Source: Silvimonas sp. JCM 19000
GTDB lineage: Bacteria; Pseudomonadota; Gammaproteobacteria; Burkholderiales; Chitinibacteraceae
Length of the DNA stretch: 20,569 nucleotides
Reading direction: 5' to 3'
NCBI GenBank assembly: GCA_001313065.1
Contig: BBFD01000032.1
Location: forward strand, 1 to 20,569
The notes below the pieces were generated by a model. That model was not told the DNA's origin. It made no database searches and was given only the letters and a program-made list of their open reading frames with translations. Of the stretch, positions 8,819-18,096 are shown piece after piece (within the stretch, counting starts at the first letter, position 1; every line of letters begins with the position of its first letter). The translations under genes were made by a program, and so were the position numbers.

Positions 8819-11127
8819 ATGAAGCTCGCACACACCCGCCCGCCGCACACACTCAGCCAGCTCGGCGCGGCCCTTACCTGGTCGCGGTCGCGTCGGCGGC
8901 ATGGGCCGATGATGCCCCGCCGGCCAGGTCGAATCAGTGGTGGTCACCGCTACGCATCGTCCGCAAAAACTGGCCGAAGTGCCTATCGCGGTCACCGTGG
9001 TCGATGGCGATGCGCTGGCCAAAGACAATATCAATTCGGCCGAAACCCTGACCGAAGCCGTACCCACGCTGACCTTTCGCAAGGGCAATACCAATAAAGA
9101 CTCAGCCATGAACATCCGTGGCGTTGGCACCATTTCGTTTGCCTCGGGCGTGGAGCCGAGCGTGTCGACGGTGATTGATGGTGTGGTGTATGCGCGCCCC
9201 GGCCAGGCCACGCTCGACTTTCTCAATATCGATCACATTGAAGTGCTGCAAGGCCCGCAAGGCACGCTGTTTGGCAAAAAAAACGCCTCGGCCGGGGTGG
9301 TGAACATCGTCACCAAACCAATCGACAAGGCCACCACCGGCTATGTGGATGCCTCGTGGTTTGAAGGCCACGAAGCGCGGCTGGGCGCGGGTATTTCCGG
9401 CTCGGTTAACGATGCGGTGCGCGCTTCGGTGGCGGCCTATCTGGGTTCGTATGACGGCAATGTCACCAACGTTTACAACGGCGACACGGTAAACGGCTAC
9501 AACCACAAAGGCGTGCGTGCGCGCTTTGATCTGGCCTTGCGCGATGATCTCGACGCCACCGTCATTGCCGACTGGTCGCACAACAAAGACAACGGTACCG
9601 CTGACATCATCAGTAGCGTGCACAGCACGGCCTATAACAATGCGGTGCTGCTGCCCGCGCTGGCGCCGGTGAGCCCCACGCCCAACAATCTGCAGATCAA
9701 CAATGACCTGAACCCGCTGACCGAGGACACCAACTGGGGTCTGAGCGCGCAGTTCAACTGGCACGTTAACGATTACACGCTGACCTCCATCACGGCGTAT
9801 CGCTTCTGGGACAACTACCAGCAGCGCGATGGCGATTTCACCTCGTCTTATCCGGCCTATGTAAATAGCGGCACGGCGGCGGGCAATGTCTCGACGGCCG
9901 ATCATGGCACGCTGGGTTTCCATCAGATTTCGCAAGAACTGCGCATTACCTCGCCGCGTGATCAATTCCTCGAATACGTGGGCGGTTTGTTCTATTTCCA
10001 GACCGATGAAAGCGACTGGTTCAACCGTGCCGTTTCGTCATGCACCGCCTCGACGCTGGCCAGCAGCAATGGCATCACGCCATGCGCAGCGGGCGCATCC
10101 ACCTATAGCAACAACGTGGGTGACGCCCAGTTTGAGAGCAAGCTGAAGAACTACGCCGCTTATGGCGATGCCACGCTTAACTTCACCAAAGACATCCGCG
10201 GTATTGCCGGTCTGCGCGTAACGCGGGACGAGCTGAGCTACAACTTTGCCCGCACCTCGACCTCGGCCACGTCCTTCCCCGGCGTTAATCCGGCTTTCAG
10301 CTCCAGCGGTTCGGATGGCCATAACGGCGTGTCTGGCCGCCTGGGCGGGCAGTACGACTTCAGCAGCAATATCCACAGCTACGCCACCTATACCCACGGC
10401 TACAAGGTCCGGCTTATAACGTGTTCTTTAATATGCAGCCGACCGACACCAAAGCGCTGGCGCCCGAGACATCCAATTCATATGAAGTGGGCCTTAAATC
10501 CTCGGCATTTGATAACAAGCTGGTGACCGCGCTGGCCGCCTGGTACACGCAATATCACAACTATCAGGCCAACTTTTACGACACGGTGGATGGCCTGACG
10601 GTGTCGCATCTGACCAATGCGGGCGATGTTTCCAGCCGTGGCCTTAGCTGGATTTCACCGCCAGACCGATAGCCGCGTTAAACCTGGGCGGCGGCATTGC
10701 TTATACCCGCGCCAAAATCGACGAGTTCAATTGCCCGCCGCCCGCGGCGGCCAATTGCGCGGCCTCAGTTAACGGGCAACCGCTGCCGTATGCGCCGAAA
10801 TGGAAATCAGTGGTACGCGCCGATTACACCGTGCCGCTGCATAACACCGATTACGACGTGATTCTGGGCACCTCCTACACCTGGCAAAGCGCCACCCAAT
10901 ACGATCTGGCGCAATCGCCCGATGCATCCAGGCGCGTATGGCTTGTGGGATGCCAATATCACGCTGGCCAATTACAACCAGGGCATGCGCTATTCCTTGC
11001 TGGTTAAAAAAACATCGGCGACAAGTACTACACCATCAGCCGCGTGCCCACCGGTACTTATGTGCGCCAGATTGCGCCGCGCGATGCCGAGCGCTACTGG
11101 GGTATCAACGTGCGTAAAGACTTTTAA
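8819..11127 (+). CDS. TonB-dependent outer-membrane receptor (about six frameshifts)
   Basis: ATG 8819 follows GGGAAGA at 8804-8810. The corrected N-terminus is a signal peptide with core TLVAVASAAWADDAPPA. A TonB-box-like VESVVVTATHRPQKLAEVP comes next, then the plug domain (MNIRGVGTISF, VSTVIDGVVYARPG, LNIDHIEVLQGPQGTLFG, NASAGVVNIVTKP, about residues 100-165) and a long beta-barrel ending in WGINVRKDF, with terminal Phe as expected for outer-membrane barrels. Breaks lie near 8881 (CCCTGG read as CCTGG), 8931, 10408 (GGGTCC read as GGTCC; corrected YTHGYKGPAYNVFFN), 10650 (corrected ELDFTARPIAALNLG), 10930 (CCAGGGCGC read as CCAGGCGC) and A7 at 11006-11012 (A5 gives LLVKNIGDKYYTI). A8 at 9276-9283 gives GKKNASAG where GKNASAG is the family norm. 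The length of about 770 residues is normal. Its place after a sugar importer suggests a carbohydrate substrate, but the ligand is not readable from sequence. Confidence 0.92.
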
Positions 11128-11145
11128 GCGGCAGGAGCCAGACCG

Positions 11146-12471
11146 ATGAGCACACAACGACAAGGCCAGATGAGCCTGGGCGCCTTTTTTTTGATGGAAA
11201 CCGGCCACCATGTGGCGGCGTGGCGCGACCCGGCCACGCCCGCTAACGGCGGGCTGGATTTCAAGGTGTACAAGCAGGTGGTGCAGATCGCCGAACAGGC
11301 GCGCTTTGATATGGTGTTTTTTTTGCCGATAGCGTCACTGCCTATACCGGCGCGGCGGCCGAGCGCATGGCGCGTTCGGACAAGTTTGAGCCGCTTACGC
11401 TGCTGTCGGCGCTGGCCGCCGTGACTGAGCACATCGGCCTGTGCGCTACCGCCACCACCACCTATAACGAGCCCTACCACGTAGCGCGCAAGTTTGCCTC
11501 GCTCGACCATCTTTCCGGTGGTCGGGCCGGTTGGAATCTGGTGACGTCCGACGCCGCCAGCGAGGCCGGCAACTTTGGCCGCGAGCAGCACGTCGGCCAC
11601 GCCGAGCGCTATGAACGGGCGCGCGAGTTTTACGATGTGGTCACCGGTTTGTGGGACAGCTGGGACGACGATGCCTTTGTGCGCGACAAGGCCAGCGGCG
11701 TGTATTACGACCCGGCCAAACTGCATGTGCTTAACCACAAGGGCAAGCATTTTTTTCGGTGACCGGACCGCTGAATGTGGCGCGCCCGCCGCAAGGTCGG
11801 CCGGTGGTCATCCAGCCGGCTCCAGCGAAACCGGGCGCGATCTGGCGGCGCAAACCGCCGATGTGGTGTTTACCGCGCATACCTCACTGGCTTCGGCGCA
11901 GGCGTTTTTTTATCGCGACGTTAAAGCGCGCACCGAAGCGGCCGGCCGCAGCCGGGATTCGATCCGCATCATGCCGGGCATCTATGTGGTGGTGGCCGCC
12001 ACGCGAGAAGCAGCGCAGCAGAAACACGCAGCCCTGCAAGCATTGGTAGACCCGGAAGTCGGCTTGAGTTTGCTGTCGCGCATGATCGGCAACTTTGATC
12101 TGCGCGGTGTGGATCTGGATGGCCCGCTACCCGAACTGCCACTGACCGACAGCGGCCAGCGCAGCCGCCAGGAATTGCTGACCCGACTGGCGGGCAAGGA
12201 GAACCTGACGGTGCGCCAGTTGTATGAACGTATCGCAGGCGGGCGCGGGCATTTCAGCGTGATCGGCACCGGCGCAGACGTGGCCGATGCCTTGCAGGAA
12301 TGGTTTGAAGGCGAGGGCGCCGATGGCTTTAACGTGATGGCCCCCACGCTGCCGGGCGGATTGGCGGATTTTGCGGAATTTGTGGTGCCGGAACTGCAAA
12401 GACGCGGACTGTTCCGCACCGAATACAGCGGCACCACGCTCCGCGAAAACCTCGGATTGCCACGTCCATAG
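11146..12471 (+). CDS. LLM-class flavin-dependent monooxygenase, NtaA/SnaA/DszA family (three frameshifts)
   Basis: The gene starts 18 bp after the TonB receptor stop, with GGCAGGAG upstream. Motifs fit the NtaA/SnaA/SoxA(DszA) branch of bacterial-luciferase-like monooxygenases: [89 protein letters not shown] and the C-terminal [18 protein letters not shown]. Such enzymes use FMNH2 from a partner reductase and O2 to cleave C-N or C-S bonds; no reductase gene is visible here. Breaks are T8 at 11317-11324 (T6 gives [12 protein letters not shown]), T7 at 11750-11756 (T5 gives [11 protein letters not shown]) and 11812-11817 (CCAGGCC read as CCAGCC; corrected [15 protein letters not shown]). In-frame T8 at 11185 and T7 at 11905 each add a Phe relative to what I expect. 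The length of about 440 residues is typical. The TAG stop lies inside the adjacent repeat element. Confidence 0.88.
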
Positions 12472-12575
12472 GGTGGGTCTCGACCCACCATCAAAGCCAA
12501 AAGCCACGCAGCGCGATCTTTGCATACCACTTTGGATGGTGGGTCTTGACGGGGACGCCGAGTCCCACCCTATGG
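12466..12575. mobile_element. MITE-like inverted-repeat element, about 110 bp
   Basis: CCATAGGGTGGG at 12466-12477 is repeated exactly in inverted orientation at 12564-12575. The inverted similarity continues inward: both arms carry CTCG and then ACCCACCATC followed by AAAG or CAAAG, with about 12 extra bases in the right arm. The left arm also contains the internal palindrome GGTGGGTC-TC-GACCCACC (12472-12489). There is no coding capacity. Elements with GGGTGGGTC...GACCCACC cores are common small non-autonomous repeats in proteobacterial genomes as I remember them. It fills the gap between the monooxygenase and the convergent small gene and can fold into strong hairpins, so it may also stop transcription from both sides. 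Confidence 0.7.
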
Positions 12576-12586
12576 GCGAGGGACGT

Positions 12587-12832
12587 TTAGCGCCGGTGTT
12601 CGTTAAGTATCTGCAAAACCTCGGGCGACAGCGGCCTGCCGGCCTGCACTTGCGGGTCGGCCAGCGCGCGCCAGTGTTCGTATGCCGCCTTGCGGGCATC
12701 CAGCAGCGGCCAAACGTCTTCATCCGTGCCCGTACCTGCGCGCACGCGGTCTTTGGCCTCACGAAACGCCGTCGACGCCCGGATCAGCGCTTGCTCGGCC
12801 TGCTTTAGTGCTTCTGCTTCACCTTCGTTCAT
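12587..12832 (-). CDS. Small hypothetical protein with alpha-helical charged N-terminus
   Basis: The ATG at 12832 follows AAGGA at suitable spacing on the minus strand and gives 81 residues beginning MNEGEAEALKQAEQALIRAS. The first half is rich in A, E, K and R with heptad-like spacing, so a helix or short coiled coil is likely. The middle has EDVWPLLDARKAAYEHWRALAD and the C-terminus SPEVLQILNEHRR. There is no signal peptide or membrane segment, so it is probably cytoplasmic. The reading continues upstream to 12955, but that extension lacks a ribosome binding site. It is convergent with the monooxygenase, separated only by the repeat element. I recognise no family. It shows no frameshift. 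Confidence 0.6.
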   Translation of the reverse strand: MNEGEAEALKQAEQALIRASTAFREAKDRVRAGTGTDEDVWPLLDARKAAYEHWRALADPQVQAGRPLSPEVLQILNEHRR

Positions 12833-13102
12833 GCTGCACATTCCTTGCGCGGTTGTGTCCGGGCCAGCAAACGGCTGGCATTGCTGACCCACTGCTTGCA
12901 TATTGATCACCACAATAGATAGCCGGATACACTTTAACCGATGCGCGCCGGGCATGGCTGTCAGCTATGGCCGCGCTGAGACCAAGCGCACAACGCGGCT
13001 GGATGTGGGATGGCGCCGCCACCCTGCAGCGGCGTGCGGCGGATAGCGCGCCAGGCACATTGCCCGCACTATCGGCAGCATCGCAAGATTCGGGGCACAC
13101 CT

Positions 13103-14364
13103 ATGGGCGCTGGCACGGGTATCCGCAAGTTGCTGGACCAGCTCGGCCCCGGCGTGATTACCGGCGCCTCTGACGATGACCCAGTGGTATCGCCACCTAT
13201 TCACAAGCCGGCGCGGCGTACCGCTTTGATACGCTGTGGACGCTGCTGTTTTCGTTTCCGCTGATGTACGCCATCCAGCCATCTCGGCCCGCATCGGCCG
13301 CACCACCGGCCACGGCCTGGCCACCAATCTGCGGCGGCATTATCCGGCTGGTTGTTCTATTGCATCGTGGTGCCGATGGCCATCGCCAACGTTATCAATA
13401 TTGGCGCCGACCTTGCCGCCATGGGCGACGCAGCCGCCTTGCTGGCCGGCCATCGCGGCAAAGAGGCATACACCATCGGTTTTGGCCTGCTTTGCCTGGC
13501 GCTGATCCTGTTTGTGCCTTATACCCGCTACGCCAATGTGCTGAAGTGGCTGACCTTGTCGCTGTTTGCCTATGTGGCCGTGCTGTTTACTGTGCAGATT
13601 CCCTGGAGCAGCGTGCTCAAGGCCACCGTGTTGCCCAGCATGCACCTCGATCGCAAATACATCACCGTGGTCGTCGCCATCCTCGGCACCACCATCAGCG
13701 TATCTGTTCTTCTGGCAGGCTTCACAAGAAGTCGAAGAAATCCGCAAAGAACCCCGGCGCGATCCGCTAATCCAAGCGCCCGAACAAGCGCCGGCCGAAC
13801 TCAAACGCATACGCCTCGATACCTTGGTCGGCATGGGTTTTTTTCCACCGCCATCGCCTACTGCATCATGCTGTCGACCGCCGTCACGCTGAATATGCAC
13901 GGCGCCACCGATATCCAGACCACCGCCCAAGCCGCCGAAGCCTTGCGCCCGGTGGCCGGCCGCTTTGCCTTCTGGCTGTTTGCCGGCGGCTGATCGGCAC
14001 CGGGCTGCTCGGCGTGCCGGTGCTGGCCGCCTCCGCTGCCTACGGTATCGCCGGCACTTTCCGCTGGAAAAACAGCCTGGAACACAAACCGCTGCAAGCC
14101 CCGCAGTTCTACGCCGCGCTGGCTCTCGCCATCCTGGCCGGCATAGGCATGAATCTGATCCGAATCGACCCGATCAAAGCGCTGTTCTGGAGCGCCGTCA
14201 TCAATGGCGTGGTTGCCGTGCCGGTGATGGCGGTACTGATGCTGCTCTCCGCCAACCGCAACGCCATGGGCGAGTTTACCGTGCACGGCAGCCTGCGCTG
14301 GCTGGGCTGGCTGGCAACCCTGGCGATGGCTGCGGCGGTGGTGGCGATGTTTGTGTTTATGTAG
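13103..14364 (+). CDS. NRAMP-like divalent metal transporter, non-canonical metal-site motifs (about six frameshifts)
   Basis: The ATG at 13103 begins MGAGTGIRKLLDQLGPGVITGASDDDP. The corrected TM1 continues DPSGIATYSQAGA, then ISARIGRTTGHGLA, IANVINIGADLAAMG, ILGTTISPYLFFWQASQEVE (TM6), TDTL-like DTLVGMGF, IMLSTAVTLNMHG and GLIGTGLLGVPVLAASAAYG. Eleven or so membrane helices fit the NRAMP fold. Canonical Mn/Fe NRAMPs have DPGN in TM1 and an MPH motif in TM6; here these are DPSG and ISPY, so the metal site differs and substrate (Mg2+, Mn2+ or other) is open. Breaks lie near 13185 (CCCCAG read as CCCAG), 13278 (CCAGGCC read as CCAGCC), 13352 (GGCCTGG read as GGCTGG), 13708 (two Cs lost before GTATCTG), T7 at 13838-13844, and 13991 (GGCCTG read as GGCTG). 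The corrected length is about 422 residues. A weak promoter-like TTGATC...GATACA lies near 12903-12931. Confidence 0.85.
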
Positions 14365-14375
14365 GCGCGCCGGTA

Positions 14376-14980
14376 TCACATCTCCTGCGACGGCCGGATG
14401 TAATCGATTAATCGTTTGGGATTGTCGCGCCTGGATAAACCAGCGCGGCGTGCGATCTCAGCCACGATGCGGGCTCGCGAAATCGACGGGTCTATGCCGT
14501 ATAACCTCATGCGAAATTTGCTTTTATCCAGCGTGTCGAGGTTGAGCACCTGCCAGACCGCACCGCCGCCGTTTGACTCCAGCGCCTCGTAAATGCGCGC
14601 GATGTTCTGGTATTCAAAAAAAGTGCAGTTCCGCGCCTTTTAATACGTCTTTTGATCTGACCTTGCAGGTCATGCCTTTTTTTTCATCAAGCAAAAGCAA
14701 TAATCGATAGTCGTCGGGATAGGGCCGTAATACCACCCGTACCCCCCATACCAGGCAAACCGTGCCCGCCGCGACCAGCAGCGCTAAAGGAATCAATAAC
14801 ACCCATGGCAGAACTGACCAGTTCTGCACGATATCAGCCGTGAGATGGCCGTAGAGATAGAGGGCAAACGGCGCGCCGAACAGGGCGAGCCGATATTTCT
14901 GCGCACGTTTCAATGCGACGATATCGGCCGGGGTCAATTCAATTTTTTACTGTGGCCAGGCTGAGGTCAATGTCGCTCAT
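14376..14980 (-). CDS. Membrane protein of unknown function, two TM helices plus C-terminal soluble domain (two frameshifts)
   Basis: The corrected start at 14980 gives MSDIDLSLATVKIELTPADIV, but T6 at 14943-14948 breaks this frame (T5 restores it); the longest uninterrupted reading begins at TTG 14937. Two hydrophobic segments follow: YRLALFGAPFALYLYGH and LPWVLLIPLALLVAAGTVCL. A soluble part then contains VVLRPYPDDYRLLLLLDE and CKVRSKDVLKGAELHFF. A second break at A7 14616-14622 (A6 fits) joins this to EYQNIARIYEALESNGGG, LNLDTLDKSKFRMRLYGIDP and RAGLSRRDNPKRLIDYIRPS, ending at 14376. The corrected length is about 200 residues. It is convergent with the NRAMP gene, whose stop is 11 bp away. 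No family recognised. An in-frame T8 at 14677-14684 may add a lysine. Confidence 0.65.
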
Positions 14981-15264
14981 TAATCGAAACACCTGCGTTG
15001 GGTGGGGTGGGCGCTGCGGCCCCCCATGGATGATTCCAACCGCCGCACAAAATCATCCCGTTGCGCCACTGCGTTGACGCGTTGCTTCAGGACTGTGGGC
15101 AGGGGGCATCAAGCTGCTTGTGTTTATGTGACACTTGCTGTGCGCCCGCTCAGGCTTGATTGATACATGCCGTATTGTTCCACTAGACTCGCCACGCATT
15201 GATGCCGGCACTCAGGCCGGGCAGCATGCTGTTACCCCGTTTTATCCAGGCGAAAGATTAAGCG

Positions 15265-15564
15265 ATGCCACCATTTATTGCCATCAAGCCGCTATTGTTT
15301 TTTTGCTCAGTCTGTTGTATGCAGGCGTGTTTTTTGCTGCGCTTTAAACTGTATTTGCAGACCTTAAACGACGATATTCCCGGTTTGACGCGCCACGACC
15401 GCAGTATCAAGAAAATGATTGCGGATCAGCCGTCATTTCTGATCGGCAAACTGGTGTATTGGCCCTTGATGGGCTGCATGTTGTTTTTTGTTTTTTGCCG
15501 ATTTATTTTCCGTACGCAGGATTTTGCGCATTGTTTTTTTATGCTGGTTCTATTGTTCGGCTAG
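15265..15564 (+). CDS. Small hydrophobic membrane protein in AT-rich DNA, probably frameshifted, may extend to 15718
   Basis: ATG 15265 follows GGCGAAAG and opens MPPFIAIKPLLF. As read, the first helix contains an odd CSVCCMQAC stretch between T7 at 15298-15304 and T6 at 15330-15335. If both are shortened to T5 the same DNA reads LLFLLSLLYAGVFLLRFKLY, a clean membrane helix, and the frame then returns to the same downstream reading. A soluble loop follows (LNDDIPGLTRHDRSIKKMIADQ), then further hydrophobic sequence (LIGKLVYWPLMGCMLFFVFC). The reading stops at 15564, but three more T runs (15484-15489, 15491-15496, 15534-15540) could shift it into a second hydrophobic reading that ends at 15718 and contains VPPVFICLFDVIAFLIFFIN. 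I recognise no family and cannot decide the C-terminus. Confidence 0.5.
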   Translation: MPPFIAIKPLLFFCSVCCMQACFLLRFKLYLQTLNDDIPGLTRHDRSIKKMIADQPSFLIGKLVYWPLMGCMLFFVFCRFIFRTQDFAHCFFMLVLLFG

Positions 15565-15858
15565 TGCGTTAGTCTGCCAGCGGTATCGTGCCTGCAAGAT
15601 AATGGTACCGGTCCCGCCAGTATTTATTTGCCTATTTGATGTTATTGCCTTTCTGATTTTTTTTATTAATGTTGGCGATCACTTCACCAGAAAATATCGT
15701 TGTTATCACTCGCTCTGAGCTGTCCGTGCTCGCAATGTTGATTGCGTATTACTTTCTTATTTTCAAAAAACATCAAAGCCAATAAGATATAAAACTACTT
15801 TTTTTTATGCTGGAAAAGCCCTCCCCAAACGCTATCCCGCATTAGCTACCGCGCGCCA

Positions 15859-15938
15859 CACCCGCTGCAGGCGGGTGATGCGGGGTGGGCGCGTTGATCC
15901 GTCAGTTGCGCCGGGCGCTTTAGCTAGCCCCACCCCGC
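15859..15938. terminator. Nested inverted repeats downstream of the DUF1254 gene
   Basis: Two dyads lie just past the stop of the minus-strand gene that ends at 15944. CACCCGC (15859-15865) pairs with GCGGGTG (15871-15877) around a 5-base loop. GCGGGGTGGGC (15880-15890) pairs with GCCCCACCCCGC (15927-15938) with one bulge. Neither has an immediate U-tract in the minus direction. They could form a terminator-like structure, or the larger one could be a decayed small inverted-repeat element. Confidence 0.4.
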
Positions 15939-15943
15939 CATTT

Positions 15944-17458
15944 TCAATCCACCAATTCCAGATCCGGCAATTTCCAGCTCTTGTCAAAATACGGTTCCAG
16001 CGGCGCATAGAGCCGGAACAACACAAAGAAGCTCTTACCCGCTGCAGTCGGTATCCAGTTATTCGCGCCGCTGGCGGGGGCGTGGGGGCCGACGTACAAA
16101 TCGACTGAGCCGTCGGCATTCATGGTCAGATTGGCGCGCGACGATTTATCCACCACATCGCCGGGCGTATGGGCAAAGAAAGAACGGGTGTCGCTATCGT
16201 AAACGGTGAGCGACCAGAACAATTTGGCCGGGGCGTTGGGTGGCACGTGCAGGCGATAGTTCTTGTCGCCATTCAGCCACGCACCGTCCTTGTCGTGCGC
16301 CGTGCCAAGATAGGCCTGGCCGACGCCGGGGGTGTGGGTGCTCATGCCGCGACTGGTGGTGACGGCCTGGTAAAAATAGTTGGTGCGCTCATCCAGCGGC
16401 GCATAGGTTCCGGTGTCCTGGCCGACGTCAAAATTGATCAGGTATTCCCAGCGGGTGTCGGCGCGGTAACGCGCGGCCGGATCGCGGTTGGCAAAGGCGA
16501 TGGATTGGCCCATCAGTTCGCCCGTGGTTGCGCCTTGCAGCAAGATCTTTTGCTGGCGCGCATCGGGCTGGTACGGTTTGCCTTTTTTTCGATGCCCAGC
16601 GGCCTGAGCATCGCCATATAAAAGCGGTCACGCTCCTGCACCGGTTCCCGCTGCAGAATTTCGTTCAGGCTGGCCCAATACGCTGCGCCGCGCGGTGGGA
16701 CCTGGCTCCAGGCGCGGCCTTCGGGACGCAAAAAGCGCGTGTGTTCGGGCTGCGCGCGTTGCGCGTACGAATACATATTAAAGCGGCTGATGACCGCCTG
16801 CGCCTTGGCCGGATCGGCATCCAGCGCGCGAAACGCCACGATCATATTGAAAGTAGGCACGTGCACCACGCGGTAAGCATGGGTGTCGAGCCCATCGGGC
16901 AGTGCCTGGCCAGGCCCCAGGATCAGATACTTGCCGCCTGCGCCTTTATCGGGCCCGGTTTCGCCCATGTCGGTGACCGGGCGTTGCCAGAAATCACCCA
17001 CGCCCCCCGCTGACGCGCCCTGGGGATAATCAATGACCAGCGGGCCCGTGCGGGCCAGATCCGGAAAGCCGACGATATAGGGCGTGGTGGCGTTCGGCGT
17101 CAGAATGCCCAGTTTGTCTTGCACGCTGGTGTACACCAGCATGTCGGTGTCTTTGGCGCCGAAGATATTGCGGTGTGCTTTCTGCCATTCATTGAAGCCC
17201 ACAATCGGCAGTCCCCACAGATAAGCCTGGGTGGCGCGTTGATAGTCGAGTTGGTCATACAACTGGTCCACGGTGGCCTGGTCGGCGGGCAAACCTTGCT
17301 GCAGCGGGATCGAGCCAGCCGGGGTGTCGATGCTGGCGGCATGAGCGATGCCAAACAGCAGGCTGCACGCCAATGGCAGCAAGCCCAGGCGCAGTGCAGG
17401 CAGTGCGCGTTGGCGCAGGGGCGCGGGGGCGGGGCAAAGCAGGCAAGGGCAAGCGCAT
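15944..17458 (-). CDS. DUF1254/DUF1214 domain secreted protein (two frameshifts)
   Basis: The start at 17458 (minus strand) is preceded by GGAG at 8-base spacing and begins MRLPLPALPRP. Reading C5 as C4 near 17432 joins it to a signal peptide, LRLGLLPLACSLLFGIAHAA. The body matches the DUF1254 pattern: ATQAYLWGLPIVGFNEWQKA, DMLVYTSVQDKLGILTPNAT, TPYIVGFPDL and GPLVIDYPQG. The C-terminal DUF1214 part has NYFYQAVTTSRGM, YLGTAHDKDGAWLNGDKNYR, LHVPPNAPAKLFWSLTVYD, SADGSVDLYVGP-like NADGSVDLYVGPHAP and WIPTAAGKSFFVLFRLYAP. A T7 run at 16583-16589 (A7 on the coding strand; A5 fits, GIEKGKPYQPDARQQ) breaks it in the middle. The corrected length is about 504 residues, normal for DUF1254 proteins. The biochemical role of this family is not established; a periplasmic location is inferred from the signal peptide. 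Confidence 0.88.
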
Positions 17459-18096
17459 TGATTACTCCGGTTTGGCGCGGACGGGGGGGGCTGCGCCAGC
17501 AAGAAAGCCGCCCGGAGGCGGCGCGTGCTTATCTATAGCCAGCTAGCGTATTGATCGCCACCCCTGAAATGTTACGCGTGCCATGGTTATGCCCCCGCGC
17601 TGCGCTGCCCGATTCGGGCCATGCCTTGGATTGAGTTTGCTGAAAGCTTGCTCGGCGTGTTCTGCGAAATTAATCCGGTTTATAAGAGTTTACTTACATA
17701 AAATTGCGCCGATTGCCGTCGCACGGTTGCCACAATCTGCCGCTGTTGCCTCAGCCATCCCCTGTTGTATAAGCCGCCCAAAACCGCATAAAAAAAACAT
17801 TGTTGTATCTAGCATTGATGCGGGTTTCACCTGTACGCTGCGCAACTTTCAGTGGTGTCGGGATGCTAGCGTTTAAAACGCCATGATCCCAGGACCGCTC
17901 CCAGCCAGGCGCATCCTGATTGCTTACGTCAAGCAAAAAAAGAAATATTGTCCTGACATGCATCCGGTGCGGGTTGTTCGCCGTATATCCGATCAGCAGT
18001 AAACGCGGGCATACAGCCCGGCGTTATGCATACCGATTCAATTCTGCAACCGCTGTACCACGGCGCTGCGGAATGTTGAACTGCAAGGGGACTCAC
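17459..18096. other. Intergenic region between divergent DUF1254 and chemoreceptor genes, about 640 bp
   Basis: No convincing gene is visible. Short open readings here have no recognisable motif, poor composition and no ribosome binding site. A G8 run lies at 17483-17490 just upstream of the DUF1254 start. AT-rich patches around 17670-17705 (TTTATAAGAGTTTACTTACA) and 17780-17820 could hold promoters for either gene, but I cannot fit a good -35/-10 pair or a flagellar sigma-28 motif. The length is unusual for such a tightly packed window, so a small RNA or degraded gene cannot be excluded. Confidence 0.4.

Noticed and set aside
7881..8852. Long minus-strand open reading (323 codons) opposite the second permease
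   Set aside because: Its product is rich in Q, R and H with no domain, typical of an antisense shadow; the plus strand carries the EAA-loop permease.
9102..9965. Minus-strand open reading opposite the TonB receptor plug and barrel
   Set aside because: Repetitive V/H/R composition and full overlap with clear receptor motifs.
12471..12586. Start of a CRISPR array or tandem repeat
   Set aside because: Only one inverted pair of arms, no direct repeats with regular spacers.
14981..15264. Possible short gene upstream of the AT-rich membrane protein
   Set aside because: The only open reading (from 15135) has no motif and merely overlaps the alternative frame of the first helix.
17583..17876. 97-codon plus-strand reading in the gap before the chemoreceptor
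   Set aside because: No ribosome binding site, mixed cysteine-rich composition and no recognisable segment.
18000..18096. Flagellar sigma-28 promoter before the chemoreceptor
   Set aside because: No TAAA with a GCCGATAA-like element at correct spacing.
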